This document shows, one piece after another, positions 1-9,814 of a stretch of 64,000 nucleotides of DNA. Within the stretch, counting starts at the first letter, position 1; each line of letters opens with the position of its first letter. The DNA comes from Laspinema olomoucense D3b (lineage in GTDB: Bacteria; Cyanobacteriota; Cyanobacteriia; Cyanobacteriales; Laspinemataceae), in the NCBI RefSeq assembly GCF_025370785.1, contig NZ_JAMXFA010000008.1, positions 1-64,000 on the forward strand, written 5' to 3'. The notes under the pieces are model-generated. The model did not search any database, had not been told where the DNA came from, and saw only the letters and a list, made by a program, of their open reading frames with translations. The position numbers and the translations under genes were made by a program.

Positions 1-90
1 CTCCCCTATCTCCCCTATCTCCCCTATCTCCCCTATCTCCCCTATCTCCCCTATCTCCCCTATCTCCCCTATCTCCCTTATCTCCCCACC
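1..90. repeat. Tandem 9-bp repeat
   Basis: About nine copies of CTCCCCTAT run head to tail, perfect except for the last one or two, and may continue left of the window. The unit is a multiple of three, so a frame can stay open through it, but no gene start is seen and it lies directly after the stop codon of the neighbouring minus-strand gene. Best read as an intergenic minisatellite of the kind common in filamentous cyanobacteria. Confidence 0.9.
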
Positions 91-95
91 TCCCC

Positions 96-350
96 TCACA
101 GTCCGTAAAATTGGCCTTCATGCAAGATCACCTCACCATGTTCGGGGACCCAAGCTACCCACTCGTGCTCGCCGCATTTACACAGTAGCAAGGCTTGATC
201 TGCACTGTATTCGCTGGGTTGTTCGAGTAACTGCACCCAGGTATTGGGTTCCGGTTCCTGCCATAGAATTTCCCGCTGGGATGTGGGGATCCATTCGGGC
301 GATCGCAAATAGACTTTTTCCAATTCTTGTTTAACTAGGTCGAGTTTCAT
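96..350 (-). CDS. Small conserved-looking hypothetical protein (84 aa)
   Basis: I do not recognise this protein. It is an acidic, Trp- and Glu-rich 84-residue chain with one CKCGEHEW motif (two Cys and a His close together) that could hold a metal. It has no signal peptide or membrane segment. Codon use fits the chromosome (gcgatcgc in the ORF), and the ATG at 350 is followed upstream by an AT-rich spacer. It stands alone, with a tandem repeat after its stop. Confidence 0.6.
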   Translation of the reverse strand: MKLDLVKQELEKVYLRSPEWIPTSQREILWQEPEPNTWVQLLEQPSEYSADQALLLCKCGEHEWVAWVPEHGEVILHEGQFYGL

Positions 351-803
351 AATTTTTTACCTTTTTATGATCACGGTGACCCTGGATCCAAAAGCTAGAT
401 CTGGGGTGTGCCTACATGGGTTATGTAATATTTTTGTCTGTAACAATTGTTACAGATATGATTTTTAGGCGTCAAGCAAAGTTAGTAGAACTTAACAATC
501 CTGGCCCTAAGCGCTGGATATCGCGCTGAAAAATCCCCTGGTTCACTCCAGGGGAGATGGGTTTAAAGGCACAGGAAGTCAGGAATGGGATGATTATCGG
601 GGACAAAGAACCTTTCCTTGTCCCTAAATTGAGGCAATGCCTAGGCATAAATCCCGATGAAAATTTGAGAAAAAAATAAACAGTTAATAATCACTTTATT
701 TTTAATCACTAACTCTATATTCTGGAGATTGATAATTTTCAGTTACCAATCTCTAACTTCCCTAAAATTGCTAAAATTTTGCAATTCTTATTTTTTCAGC
801 GGG

Positions 804-877
804 TTTTCCCCACAGATTCCACAACGATTTCCACAGGTTATCGGGGGTTTTCCACAGGTTAGGGAGAGTTTTCCCCA
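804..877. other. Cluster of DnaA-box-like sites (possible replication origin)
   Basis: Within 75 bp there are five related sites: TTTTCCCCACA (804-814), ATTCCACAA (816-824), TTTCCACAG (828-836), a perfect TTTTCCACA (848-856) and TTTTCCCCA (869-877). TTTTCCACA is the usual cyanobacterial DnaA box. An AT-rich stretch (about 660-800) lies just left. No dnaA or dnaN is in view. The rest of 351-1291 shows no gene I can support. Confidence 0.45.
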
Positions 878-1291
878 GGCGATCGCCGTCGAGTTCTCAT
901 CTTTTGGTTGAACTGGGGATTAAGGTCAAAAAATGACGGACGGCGATCGAGGGAGGAAATTTTGTAAAGTTGTGTAACAATAAATAGCTATAATCCTGAT
1001 TCTTTCGTAGCTTCAAGGGACCTAGAACGAAAATCTTAACATTTCGCAACGTTGACAACTCCACCCCTTCTGAGCGCACAATGAAACCGCCAACCTAAAA
1101 CAAAAGGGTTTCTCGTCATTGCAGCTTTTAAAAATAAGCAGCCAGCATTCTTATCGAAAAGCTTTAGCTCGCTCGTTCCAGCTAAAGCGGAGTGCCGCAA
1201 CCCGAATGAGAGTAACACCGGCTTGAATCAAAGCGGGTGGGGATTGGTAAAACGTCAACAGCTACGCGGAACGCGCACGGAGGTTTCCAGA

Positions 1292-1516
1292 ATGAACGCA
1301 AACGTCAGCATCCTTGCAGAAATTCCAGAAGAACTGCATCAATCCCTTAAAGGGTATTTAGACTCTCACCCCGACTGGGATCAAGACCGGGTGTTTGCGG
1401 CAGCCCTGTCTCTGTTTTTGTTACAAAATGGGGATAATCGAACGCCCGAAGCCTCAAAAAACTATCACCAAGCGGCTAGAGTGTATCTGGAAACCCTGTT
1501 TCAGCATCCGGTTTAA
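1292..1516 (+). CDS. DUF2811 family protein (74 aa)
   Basis: The protein begins MNANVSILAEIPEELHQSLK and matches the short cyanobacterial DUF2811 family from memory (conserved IPEELH, HPDWDQDRVF and AALSLFLLQNG). The function is unknown; the N-terminal part resembles a ribbon-helix-helix-like fold. I chose the ATG at 1292 rather than the upstream one at 1223 because GGAGG at 1279-1283 sits about 8 bases before it and the extra 23 residues look non-coding. It is monocistronic. Confidence 0.8.
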   Translation: MNANVSILAEIPEELHQSLKGYLDSHPDWDQDRVFAAALSLFLLQNGDNRTPEASKNYHQAARVYLETLFQHPV

Positions 1517-1546
1517 CCTACAAAGGTGAGGGAATTTGGGTTGAGG

Positions 1547-1638
1547 GATCGGGAGAGGAAACTGCCGCCGAGGCAGGGATCTCCTGAATCCGGGCAAACC
1601 GTTGGGGAGAGGGGTGATGCCAGATTACCAGGCCGATC
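1547..1638 (+). other. Possible structured RNA, class unknown
   Basis: GATCGG (1547-1552) pairs with CCGATC (1633-1638) and encloses a perfect CTGCC/GGCAG hairpin (1562-1576) and a GGAT/ATCC hairpin (1577-1591), with conserved-looking purine-rich junctions. It resembles a riboswitch-like closed multi-stem fold, but I cannot assign a known class and there is no same-strand gene directly after it. The strand is a guess. The remaining bases to 2131 show no supported gene. Confidence 0.3.
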
Positions 1639-2131
1639 AAGAGCAAATGAAGAGAAAAGAGCATTACTTGGAAAGGTCAAACCGCATCAGTGCAAGGATG
1701 AGTCATCGTGCTACCTCGCCAGGGGTGAGCCCTTCCACCGTTCAAGCCCTAGGGTGAATCTATCATGATGTAGCAAGGCGATCGCACCGCATCCCATCTC
1801 AACCCACTGAAATTGACAAAGAGTAGCTGCCGGGGGGTGGATCTAGGATTGTAGAGGGTCCATGCCTGCATCGGAATGAGCTCCCCGTCAAATCAGAAAT
1901 GGATGCAATGGATGCTTGCGGTGGTTTCCCCCCAGGTGGGGGTGCAGTCATAACACCAGACACAGATGAGGTGAGCTGGAGAGATTGCCTAGGCCCCTCT
2001 ATAGCAACTCAAACAGCCGATTCATCAACATGGGGGTCCCTGGGAAAAAGGCGTTTGTTTTTCGTACAGACGCCATTGAGTCCCGAATGAGAATGAATTG
2101 AAACGTAGCGACGATCACATCTAAATTTGGA

Positions 2132-2854
2132 CTAGATTTCCTCCGGTGCATCTTCGGAATCACCACTTTGAGCTTCAAACTTGTATCCCACTCCGCGCAC
2201 CGTATGAATCAGCTTGGGATAGATGCCATCCCCTTCAATTTTGCGGCGGATTTGGCCGATATGCACGTCCACCACACGCTGATCCCCCACATAGTCATAA
2301 TCCCAAACTTCTTGAAGCAGTTCAGATCTACGCCAAACTCGGCCTGGATGAGAGGCTAAAAAATAGAGTAGATCAAATTCCAGGGCAGTTAGGAGAATGG
2401 GACGAGCCGAGATAGTCACCTCGCGACGCACCGGATCGATGCTCATCGTTCCGAAATCAACGGAGGGTTGTTCTGCAACCTGGACAACCCGTTGACGCTT
2501 CAACAGCGCCCCGACCCTAGCACCGAGTTCGACGAGACTAAAGGGTTTGGTAATATAATCATCTGCACCTAAATTAAATCCCCGGATTTTATCAGCTTCA
2601 TCCGTGCGACTGGTCAGCATTAAAACGAAAACACCCGTGCGCTTTTGCATCGCTTGGCAAAGCTGATAGCCCGTAGTATCGGGTAAGTTAACATCCAGAA
2701 TCACCAAGTCTGGATTAAATTGCTCGAAGAGTTCGAGCGCTTTTTTTCCATCTTCAGCCGACTCCATTTGATAGTCTTGCTTACTTAAAAAGCGATGGAT
2801 TAAATTCCGGATCGCCGGATCGTCATCAACCACAAGAATCTTGGCAGAGGCCAT
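2132..2854 (-). CDS. OmpR/PhoB-family response regulator
   Basis: A two-component response regulator of 240 residues. The receiver domain (about 5-118) has the acidic pair DDD (10-12), the phospho-accepting Asp in LVILDVN (about residue 54) and the switch Lys in ITKPFS (about 105). The winged-helix output domain (about 130-230) has the typical LTALEFDLLYFLA and VRGVGYKFE ends. It therefore binds DNA after phosphorylation by an unknown histidine kinase. It is not RpaA by sequence and not clearly RpaB; the nearest kinase (4646) is on the other strand. It is monocistronic, with a short acidic C-terminal tail. Confidence 0.9.
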   Translation of the reverse strand: MASAKILVVDDDPAIRNLIHRFLSKQDYQMESAEDGKKALELFEQFNPDLVILDVNLPDTTGYQLCQAMQKRTGVFVLMLTSRTDEADKIRGFNLGADDYITKPFSLVELGARVGALLKRQRVVQVAEQPSVDFGTMSIDPVRREVTISARPILLTALEFDLLYFLASHPGRVWRRSELLQEVWDYDYVGDQRVVDVHIGQIRRKIEGDGIYPKLIHTVRGVGYKFEAQSGDSEDAPEEI

Positions 2855-4645
2855 AGCTACAACTGTGCTGGTGTGAACAGGTCAAGAGTTATCATTCAGC
2901 CTGACATGATGAGTCAGATAGAGGGTCTAACTTGATTAAGCCAATCAGGGTGAATTCAAGGATCCACTATAATCCCTTTATAGAGTATTGCCCAAATGAT
3001 TGATTGGCAACAAATGAGGCAAATTCAAAGGAAACGGGACGTCCTCCTTTAGACCCTGCCTAGAGTGCTGTTGTCACTCCCTCCACCTCCACTGATTTAG
3101 CGGATCTTGAATCGCGAAGGGTATCGCTGACTATACAACAGATCCACCCATTGCTACTAGAGGGAGTTGCTCAGTAGCAATGGGAGCAAGGAGTTCTCGA
3201 TAAAATAGATAGAGGGGTAGTTAGGGAATAAAGCCATTTGTGCGCAATTCGACAACCAGACCACTCCCCCAAGAAAAATTGACTTAAAAACAGTCAAGAT
3301 GATATTCAAACCTTACGATAGCTTAAAATTTACGATTGGGGGATTACGTTATAACACACAACAGGGTCAGGGCGTAGCATTTTGAGGAAGAAGTGCAACC
3401 GGGTAACCCCTCCCCGGTGATTCTGTTGCGCTATCAGTTGGCCTTGGGATCCGGAGATTTGCCAAACATGAGGGGGGAACCGGGGTTCCCCCCTCAAATT
3501 TCTCCCGTCCATTGCTTCACCCTGGTTGCGGTGCAGTTTTGAGGCAAAAGGGTGGAGGTATCCAAACGGGATGCTGGGAATTTAACCCTTAAAAAAGTAC
3601 CTCTGGCCGATCGCGCCACAATGGGATAGGCGAGCGATCGCCTAGGCTGTATGGCCTGCGGGGTATGAGTTTCGCAAATCCCGCTAATTCCAGAGATAAT
3701 AGAGGGGAGTTTTTCTCATTCCTAGTCAATCACCGCCCAAGACTTCGCTAACCAGTATCCCTTGAACCCAGTCCTGGGACCTCTGCCTTGGTTGGAGTCG
3801 TGAGTGGGGTGTTCTCAAAAGCCCCTTCCGGGACAGGAGGGCGATCGCGCAGGCTCAGTCCAATCCGCCTTAGGGGAAGCATCCTGGAAGCCCCGTGGCT
3901 GCCTCTGGAAGCCGGGGGGAAACAGGAAGTAGAACCGGAGGGACCCGATGGGGTACAGCGGACTCACGTCCCCCCTCATCAATCCACGACTCCAAACCCT
4001 GATTCAGAAGTGAAAGACCCAACGCGAACCGTTGGAATTCGATGCCAGATTTAGGGAATTATCCCCCAGATTGAACCGTTGAATCTGACCACTGACTCAG
4101 CTTTTTACGGACAGCCGTATTTTCCTATAGTTTTGTCCAGTCTCAAAAAAGTCAAGTCATCTGGTGTGATTCATGACAAAATATCCTGGCACTCTTTGTC
4201 CTATCCCGCTCATCCAACGCAACTTATAGCGCTTTTGAGTCGGCTGAGGTACAGATTGTAGCTGGATTCAGTGCCTCCCTTGGGAAGGTCAAATTTTTGG
4301 ATTTGGACCTCATCACTCTGGGAAGGGCCAGGGATGATGTCCACTGCACAGTCCTGTTGTAGTTAAAAACGACAACCCTCGCATTCTCACTCAATCTTAA
4401 AAGGCAAGGGATGATCTGACCCCACAGAAAACTGCGGCAGTTTAATCCGCCCACTTAACTGGATGAATGCAGGCTTTAAAGGGTCTACATTCAGAGGGAC
4501 AGAAACAGTTTGAGCAAGTCTAGGTGCAACCCTGGTTTCCTGACTGACTGTGACACCGAATCCCGCTGTTGACAGAGTTTTGTTCTTCCCAATACTCACG
4601 CCTCTCGTGGAGTGCGGTTCTCCTAATATCCTAGTAAAAGATTAG
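2855..4645. other. Gene-poor spacer of about 1.8 kb with two strong hairpins
   Basis: I find no convincing gene. Two perfect hairpins stand out: CCCATTGCTACT (3147-3158) with AGTAGCAATGGG (3173-3184), and TGAGGGGGGAACC (3469-3481) with GGTTCCCCCCTCA (3484-3496). Neither is followed by a T-tract. A GC-rich stretch at about 3880-4000 is open in one frame but looks like a decayed relic. The spacer also contains the upstream region of the kinase gene at 4646. Confidence 0.5.
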
Positions 4646-5857
4646 ATGAATAGTAATGATTCCCAAAACAATTCTCCTTTGATTCTGTTGGTAGATGATG
4701 ACCGGACAACGCGGATGATGCTGCGGCGGGCCATGCATAATGAAGGGTATCGAGTGGTAGAGGCAGCCGATGGTATTGAAGGGTTGGAACTGTACAAGCA
4801 ACTCAACCCGGATATCGTGCTGCTGGACGCCAAAATGCCGGGGATGGATGGTTTTACCTGCTGTACTCAAATTAAGGCGATCGCCGGTGGGTTAGGTATC
4901 CCGGTGTTAATGATTACCAGCTTAGAAGACGAGGATTCGGTTGATCGCGCATTTGAAGCCGGTGCGACAGACTATATTACCAAACCCATTCATTGGGCAG
5001 TCTTGCGACGGCGCGTTCAGCGGCTTTTACAAGAAAAACAAGCTGAACGTGAAATCCTCAAAGCACTGGAGCAAGAACGAGAACTCAATGAATTGAGGTC
5101 CCGAATTGTGACAATGGTCTCCCACGAGTACCGTACTCCCCTGACGGCGATTTTATCTTCGGCAGAATTGCTTGAATGTTATTGGCACAAATGGGATGAG
5201 CAAAAACGGCTTAAACATCTCGAACGGATTCAATTGGCGGCGACTCATTTAACGCAGTTGGTTGCAGATGTGTTGTCTATCAATGAGGTTGAATCAGGAC
5301 AGATTGAGTTTAATCCGGCTCCGGTGAATCTTAAAAACCTCTGTCAAGAAGTGATTGCCGAATTGCGGCTTGCTCCTGGTTCTCTACATCAAATTAGGGT
5401 AAGCCATTACGGGGATGATTTGGAGGTTGTTATCGATGAAAAGTTAGTACAACAAATGCTAATTAATCTTCTTTCTAATTCTATTAAATATTCTCCTAAA
5501 GGAGGGGAAATAGAACTAGAATTAATTTACTATAATCCGAGTAATTTGACTGAGGAGAAAGGGTTATCATTTACGGAGGCCGAATTTAAAGATATCGATT
5601 CACCTGTAACCATTTTTCGCGTAAAAGACCAAGGACTTGGGATTTTACCCCACGAACAGGGCCAAGTTTTTAATGCGTTTCACCGGGGTAGCAATGTGGG
5701 GACCATTCAGGGGACGGGTTTGGGCTTGGCGATCGCCAAAAAATGTGTGGAATTACATCGCGGAGAGATTACCATTGTCAGTGAAGTGGGTGTGGGGACG
5801 ACGGTTACCGTTACTCTTCCTTCTAGGACTTCTGCATCACCCTTGAACCCCGGTTAG
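4646..5857 (+). CDS. Hybrid response regulator-histidine kinase
   Basis: A 403-residue cytoplasmic signalling protein with a receiver domain first (about 12-125: DDD, phospho-acceptor in IVLLDAKMPG, Lys in ITKP). A short coiled linker follows (about 127-155), then a HisKA domain with the H-box SHEYRTP (His about 163) and a HATPase domain with N-box (NLLSNSIKY), G1 (DQGLGI) and G2 (GTGLGLAI). No transmembrane segment is seen, so the input must come through the receiver. This REC-HK layout is common in cyanobacteria. The cognate output regulator is not adjacent. Confidence 0.92.
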   Translation: MNSNDSQNNSPLILLVDDDRTTRMMLRRAMHNEGYRVVEAADGIEGLELYKQLNPDIVLLDAKMPGMDGFTCCTQIKAIAGGLGIPVLMITSLEDEDSVDRAFEAGATDYITKPIHWAVLRRRVQRLLQEKQAEREILKALEQERELNELRSRIVTMVSHEYRTPLTAILSSAELLECYWHKWDEQKRLKHLERIQLAATHLTQLVADVLSINEVESGQIEFNPAPVNLKNLCQEVIAELRLAPGSLHQIRVSHYGDDLEVVIDEKLVQQMLINLLSNSIKYSPKGGEIELELIYYNPSNLTEEKGLSFTEAEFKDIDSPVTIFRVKDQGLGILPHEQGQVFNAFHRGSNVGTIQGTGLGLAIAKKCVELHRGEITIVSEVGVGTTVTVTLPSRTSASPLNPG

Positions 5858-6507
5858 CGATCGCACCTTCTAAGCAGAGGAGAAACCGGGTTTTCTACCC
5901 TCTTTTGGCCTGAAATCAATCGCTGTTCTTTTACAGCAACCCGGTTTCTAGCCGAATATAAATCAATCAGTTAGTCCTAACTTCCCGTTTTCCAAGCCAC
6001 CTCCTACCCTGGGGAGTGGATATCATTTCTGCTCAAACCATTTCAGAAAAGGCTATTATTCCCGGTGAGGATGCTATTTTTCCTAAACCCTGCTCTGTGA
6101 CTTCTGCCTTGTGGGGATGAGGGGGTTGGCAATCTGGGGGGATGATATCCTGTTTAACAGTCTCTTTCCCTCCCCTAAATTTGACTTTTTTAGGCTATTC
6201 TTTCTATCTTTATCAAAAATTTATTGATTTGGGGATAAAAATTCCTACAATTAAATCAGTCCAAAAATTAGGGGGTTCTTGAGTCCAGTGCATCTGGAAG
6301 AGAACCCAGCCGATCGCTAACCGAGCAGCGGTAGGGAAGAAGGGCGAATACTTTTAGCTCGAAGGTTTCTGAACCCCTCCCCCAGGCGAAAACTCAATCT
6401 AGTCAGGGGGTTCCGGTCAAGAAGAATTCCCTAAAAAGCCCCAATTAAAACCCCTGGATCCGAGGATGAGTGGGACCTTTATTTACACTTACATAACCTG
6501 GCTCAAA
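5858..6507. other. Intergenic spacer with a 12-bp inverted repeat
   Basis: No gene is seen. AGAAACCGGGTT (5881-5892) and AACCCGGTTTCT (5938-5949) form a perfect inverted repeat; this motif recurs in many cyanobacterial genomes as a small dispersed repeat. It lies just after the kinase gene and could also act as a weak terminator, although no T-tract follows. Confidence 0.5.
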
Positions 6508-6975
6508 ATGATGAAAACACCTGGAAAAATTATTTTAGCGATCGCCTCAATCTTTAGCAGTTTTACCCTAATTCAAACAGTCCGAGCTGTGCCCGCCAGC
6601 CAGCTCAACATTCAAATAGAAGGTATCACCAATCCCCGAGGCAATATTTGTTACACCATTTTTTCCCGCAGCGAGGGATTTCCTCGGGATGGGACGAAGG
6701 CGCTCAAAGCCGAATGTTCCCCCCTTGAAAACCTGCCTGTGACCCTACGCATCGATGGATTAAATGCGGGCAACTATGCCCTAGCAGTCTTTCACGATGA
6801 GAACGCCGATGGACAACTGAATGCGAATGCGGTGGGTATTCCCCGCGAAGGATTTGGATTTTCCAATAATCCCCCCATCCTGACTGGTGCTCCCAAATTT
6901 AGCGAAGCTACCTTTTTCGTCGCCGGACAAACTACAACGGTTCGGATTACGATGAAATATTTGCTCCGAATCTAG
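6508..6975 (+). CDS. Secreted DUF2141 family protein
   Basis: From the ATG at 6508 the protein starts with a signal peptide (Met-Met-Lys, hydrophobic stretch, cleavage near VRA-VPA), so it should be exported. The mature part matches DUF2141 (VTLRIDGLNAGNYALAVFHD, then DGQLNANAVGIPREGFGFSN), a beta-sandwich family of unknown function. An earlier ATG at 6466 would add 14 residues that spoil the signal peptide, so I prefer 6508, although neither has a good ribosome site. It is monocistronic. Confidence 0.8.
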   Translation: MMKTPGKIILAIASIFSSFTLIQTVRAVPASQLNIQIEGITNPRGNICYTIFSRSEGFPRDGTKALKAECSPLENLPVTLRIDGLNAGNYALAVFHDENADGQLNANAVGIPREGFGFSNNPPILTGAPKFSEATFFVAGQTTTVRITMKYLLRI

Positions 6976-7260
6976 GCTCAATTGTAAAATACATTCAAAA
7001 GATAACCGGGGGAGCTTACCCTAACCCTGAATGCCACTCTGGCGGTTTCTTCACTCCATGAAGTGGCCTTTCAATCACAACAAGGCAAGCTCTTGAGCGC
7101 AAAATTGTCAGTTTTAGTTCCGCGTGGGGAACCGTAAAAGTTTTCCCGGGAATGGAGGCAAGGCAATTTCCAGGAGTCGCAGGAGGGTGAAGCGATCTAT
7201 CATGAGGGGCATCTCAGGCAAAAGTTAGGAAAAAATCAGCAGTTGTTGGAGGCTAAATTT

Positions 7261-8265
7261 ATGCAGCCTATGTTTAAATGGCTCGGTATTGTGACAGCAA
7301 TGGGAATATGGGGGATATCCATGCCGTTACCCGGATTGGCGATTCCCAATGATCCCACAGGGGGCATGGATTCTGGAGAGGTGACTACTTCTCCCGACAT
7401 CCTAGAATCGCTACAGCCGCCGGTTACCCCTAGGGCAACTCCCGAGAGACCCCCTGAAAGCCCTACATCGACCCCGGGGGCGACTCCCGAAAGAAGCCAA
7501 GAACCGGCAGCAACCCCGACAGTGCAGGGGGAAACGGTGGAGCCCAGACCGGCACAACAGGCGACGAGTGAGGTGGAGACGTTACTCTCCCGGGGTCAAT
7601 TTTTGTTGTCGTCCAAGCAATATGAAGAGGCGCTCAAAACTTATGACAGTGCGCTGGAGTTAAATTCTAATAATGCTGATGCCTGGATTGGACGAGGCAT
7701 GGTGTTAGAGCAGTTGGCGCGTTATGATGATGCGATCGCCTCGATTGACCGGGCGACGGAAATTAGTCCGAATTATTCTCTGGCTTGGCTCAGTCGGGGG
7801 ATGGTGCTCAAACAGGCGGAACGCTTTGAGGATGCGTTAACGGCGTTCGATCGCGCTTTGGATGGGAATGGACAGTGGGGGGACAACCGCGCCGCAGATG
7901 CCGCCCTCAACCGGGGTTCGGTCCTCTGGCAACTCGATCGCCGGGATGATGCTCTGGCTTCTTTTGATCGGGCGCTCGAACTGGATCCTCTATTTTCCCT
8001 CGCTTGGTACAACAAAGCTACTGCACTCCTGCTCCTGGGTGAATTGGAAGCAGCCGTGAGCGCCTATGATAGCGCCATTAGCAGTAATGGTGAGTGGGGT
8101 TTATCCACGGGTCCCGCCAGTGCCTGGTACAATCGCGGTTTGGCACTAGAGCAGTTAGAGCGGTACGATGATGCGATCGCCTCCTATGACCAAGCTCTGC
8201 GAATTACCCCGAACCATACGAAGGCTAGACAGCAGTTGGCTCGCTTGCGTCAGCAGGCACAGTAG
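7261..8265 (+). CDS. Exported TPR-repeat protein
   Basis: A signal peptide (about residues 1-27) is followed by a Pro/Thr/Glu-rich linker (about 30-105) and then at least five tetratricopeptide repeats (A-W-x-x-R-G and Y-D-D-A-I-A-S-Y/I-D-x-A patterns, about 110-330). TPRs mediate protein contacts, so this is probably a periplasmic or lumenal scaffold. The start at 7261 is set by GGAGG at 7248-7252. The gene ends at a strong bidirectional terminator shared with the convergent gene. Confidence 0.85.
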   Translation: MQPMFKWLGIVTAMGIWGISMPLPGLAIPNDPTGGMDSGEVTTSPDILESLQPPVTPRATPERPPESPTSTPGATPERSQEPAATPTVQGETVEPRPAQQATSEVETLLSRGQFLLSSKQYEEALKTYDSALELNSNNADAWIGRGMVLEQLARYDDAIASIDRATEISPNYSLAWLSRGMVLKQAERFEDALTAFDRALDGNGQWGDNRAADAALNRGSVLWQLDRRDDALASFDRALELDPLFSLAWYNKATALLLLGELEAAVSAYDSAISSNGEWGLSTGPASAWYNRGLALEQLERYDDAIASYDQALRITPNHTKARQQLARLRQQAQ

Positions 8266-8272
8266 GCTAAAC

Positions 8273-8307
8273 AAACGGGCGGGGGTTGGAATCCCCGCCC
8301 GTTTTTT
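8273..8307. terminator. Bidirectional Rho-independent terminator
   Basis: AAACGGGCGGGG (8273-8284) pairs perfectly with CCCCGCCCGTTT (8293-8304) across an 8-base loop and runs into a T-tract. It lies between two convergent genes and even overlaps the stop codon of the minus-strand gene, so it can serve both. Confidence 0.9.
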
Positions 8308-9814
8308 AAGGAAGCCAGCCCGGACGGAGGCCCTCAAAGGGTAACTCTTCCGGTTTGTAATCTAAGGGCTGGTTGGGGGGGGCGCTGGGATCCAAGGGCA
8401 GCAGCCAGAGCCGACTTCTGGCGATCACCTCCCCGGAACTGGTGCGAACTGCATCCACTGGGGCTTGATTGGCTTGGGGGGCGGCGCTGACAATTTGATC
8501 AAACAGCAACCCTAACCCATCCGGGGCCAAACTGAGATGAATCTCTCGTTGCTCCGGTAACAAAACCAGGGGTTGCAGGTCCCCGGTTTCTAAATTAATG
8601 GCGGCGATGTAAGGTTCTTCTCTATAAATTTCCCCTTCTACCAATTTCGTAAGCAAACAATAGAGGGTGTTTCCTTGGGGCCCAAATTGGGCGCTCAGAA
8701 ATGAACCTTTAATGCGGAGTAGTTCTTTGCTGACTCCCGTGGTGGTGACTAAATAGAGCGATCGCGTGTAGTCGGTGTTGAATTTCACCATCGCCGCCGC
8801 ACTACCATCAGCCGAAAAGCTCAAGACTCGCCCAAATTGGGGTAGAAAATCTACGGGTTCGGCTTCCGGTTCTAGAGGCAAAATGGCTAATCCCTGTCCC
8901 TGGGCGATCGCCACGGTTTGACTATCAGGAGTAATAATAAAATCCCCACCCGGTTCGTTTTGGAGGGGTTTGGGTTGCTTTCCTTCCTCTATTTTCCAGA
9001 GCCCAAATTGTCCCGGGTCCTGTTTGTTGATCCGCTGCACCAGAATGGTTTTACCATCGGGGGAGAGGTCAAAGCTGAGGTTTTGATAGTTCTGGGAGTC
9101 TAATATCTGTTCGATTTGACCCGGTGAGTTGTCACGGCGGCTGGATTTTCTGCCTGGGGTTTCTGGGACGATGCCGGTGGTGACGGTGAAGAGTCGTTGC
9201 TCTAAAAGTCCTTGCTGGGTAGAACGGGAGTCGATCGCCGAAAATAAGAGGCGATCGCCCTCGGGATAGGGTTGATAATCCAAAACTGTAATTTCTTTCG
9301 GGGTCAGAATGGTTTTTTGGCTTTTGCTGAAGTTGTAAAGAATTAACCGTCCCCGTTCTTCCGGGGAGATTCCGATATAGACTAAGGCGCGATCGCGGCT
9401 TTTAAACTCCCCCACAAATGGCTCAATCAGGGTTCCCTCTTTTCCCGCTTCGGCGAACCGTTCCCGCGCTTGGCTAAGTTCCAGTTTAAATTCCATCCCA
9501 TAAGGCACTCCTTGGGTGACGGTGTATGCCATCCGCCTCCCCGCCCAACTGATTTTACCCGGCACTGGCGGTTCGATTCTCAAGTTATCTTCCACACTCT
9601 GGCGATCCATCGGACGGCTGAAGGTCATGATAAAGGCGCGATCGCTGGCACTGACTTGTTTATTTTGCCAGCTAAATTCCCGTACTCGTGGAGCGGTACT
9701 ATCCCCTCCAAATAAGAGCAGGGCGATCGCCACCGTCAGCACCGCAATCAGGGCGATCGCCGCACGATCCAGCGGTTGGGAGAAATTTTTCTGGAGTTGG
9801 TCGGCACTGAACAT
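8306..9814 (-). CDS. Membrane-anchored protein with Ig-like and beta-propeller domains
   Basis: A 502-residue protein with one N-terminal transmembrane anchor (about 17-36). An SbsA-type Ig-like segment follows (about 40-140, FIMTFSRPMDRQSVEDNLRI), then a long region with propeller-like repeats (SFDLSPDGKTILV, FIITPDSQTVAIA, LSFSADGSAAAMV, LSLAPDGLGLLFD). It probably sits on the periplasmic side. I do not know its role. It converges with the TPR gene and is monocistronic. Confidence 0.7.
   Translation of the reverse strand: MFSADQLQKNFSQPLDRAAIALIAVLTVAIALLLFGGDSTAPRVREFSWQNKQVSASDRAFIMTFSRPMDRQSVEDNLRIEPPVPGKISWAGRRMAYTVTQGVPYGMEFKLELSQARERFAEAGKEGTLIEPFVGEFKSRDRALVYIGISPEERGRLILYNFSKSQKTILTPKEITVLDYQPYPEGDRLLFSAIDSRSTQQGLLEQRLFTVTTGIVPETPGRKSSRRDNSPGQIEQILDSQNYQNLSFDLSPDGKTILVQRINKQDPGQFGLWKIEEGKQPKPLQNEPGGDFIITPDSQTVAIAQGQGLAILPLEPEAEPVDFLPQFGRVLSFSADGSAAAMVKFNTDYTRSLYLVTTTGVSKELLRIKGSFLSAQFGPQGNTLYCLLTKLVEGEIYREEPYIAAINLETGDLQPLVLLPEQREIHLSLAPDGLGLLFDQIVSAAPQANQAPVDAVRTSSGEVIARSRLWLLPLDPSAPPNQPLDYKPEELPFEGLRPGWLP

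Noticed and set aside
729-911. Open frame over the DnaA-box cluster
   Set aside because: It only reads repeated TTTTCC/CCACAGG strings as FPQV-like residues.
1526-1768. Open frame of 80 codons after DUF2811
   Set aside because: Composition is unlike the host's proteins and the region folds as RNA.
2132-2854. Calling the response regulator RpaA or RpaB
   Set aside because: The sequence does not match RpaA as I recall it and RpaB only in general family features.
3788-4054. Open frame of 88 codons in the long spacer
   Set aside because: GC-rich, no ribosome site, unlikely composition. It faintly resembles the tail region of TnpB elements, which I could not confirm, so it is not listed as a gene.
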